Source: Methanobacterium formicicum DSM 3637 (GTDB taxonomy: Archaea; Methanobacteriota; Methanobacteria; Methanobacteriales; Methanobacteriaceae). Taken from it: 64,000 nucleotides of DNA. A model generated the notes under the pieces. The model made no database searches. It saw only the letters and a list, made by a program, of their open reading frames with translations, and was not told where the DNA came from. The stretch's first letter is position 1. Each line of letters starts with the position of its first letter. Below, piece by piece: positions 61,681-64,000 of the stretch. A program made the translations under genes and the position numbers. The DNA lies in assembly GCF_000302455.1 (NCBI RefSeq), contig NZ_AMPO01000002.1:186001-250000 (forward strand). The letters are read 5' to 3'.

Positions 61681-64000
<2,320 letters not shown>

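Overview
The window looks like chromosomal DNA of a Methanobacteriales archaeon, most likely a Methanobacterium-type species. This is inferred from strong GGAGGTGA-type ribosome binding sites, AT-rich TATA-like upstream regions, adhesin-like DUF11 and beta-helix surface proteins, a peptidoglycan-binding-domain/transglutaminase protein of the kind expected to act on pseudomurein, and XPD-like and MrfA-like helicases. No methanogenesis, rRNA or tRNA gene is present, so the genus is not proven.

Layout. 0-9 kb: small hypothetical genes, a TfoX-N protein, an MFS exporter, a nucleoside 2-deoxyribosyltransferase, a FUSC-family membrane protein and a lipoprotein. 9-16.5 kb: a large DUF11 surface protein, a zinc-finger/TPR protein and a divergent COG1743 (DUF1156-type) DNA methylase homologue. 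17-28 kb: a MNT/HEPN pair, a Zn-dependent phospholipase C-like protein, a secreted TIM-barrel-like lipoprotein, a Rieske protein, a tocopherol-cyclase-family protein, RhuM, a beta-helix surface protein, an acetyltransferase, a methyltransferase, a nuclease-like protein and a RelE-type toxin/antitoxin pair. 28.4-41 kb: a visibly more A+T-rich defence island. It holds a truncated ADP-ribosylglycohydrolase, a frameshifted ApeA-like HEPN gene, nuclease remnants, DUF1802, an unusual two-gene cassette (unknown protein plus PD-(D/E)XK nuclease), an RHH regulator, a complete type I restriction-modification operon (hsdM-hsdS-hsdR) and several decayed genes. 41-64 kb: Fic, a DUF3307-like/SatD pair, an XPD/DinG helicase, NERD proteins, a PIG-L deacetylase, flavodoxins, the PGB/transglutaminase protein, a NERD-UvrD-type helicase, Hsp20, an MFS exporter, a PLD-like protein, an ABC exporter pair, an OB-like protein, DUF488 and the first 773 codons of a MrfA/YprA-type helicase.

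The type I operon makes a methylase/specificity core plus a restriction subunit, and its neighbours (ApeA-like, the nuclease cassette, MNT/HEPN, RelE, RhuM, Fic, NERD) are families common in anti-mobile-element islands. Several island genes are broken, so the island is both accreting and decaying.

The most unusual window-wide signal is not a gene. Short, gene-specific tandem or near-tandem repeats (12-37 bp units) sit at or right after the stop codon of many genes, and in two cases they duplicate the gene's last codons together with its stop. Other points of interest are two surface proteins sharing a MQ(A/E)TGTP tail that resembles a sortase signal, a carboxypeptidase-regulatory-like domain inserted in HsdR, and several genes whose conserved N-terminus extends upstream of the first AUG/GUG/UUG to an AUU or AUA codon.
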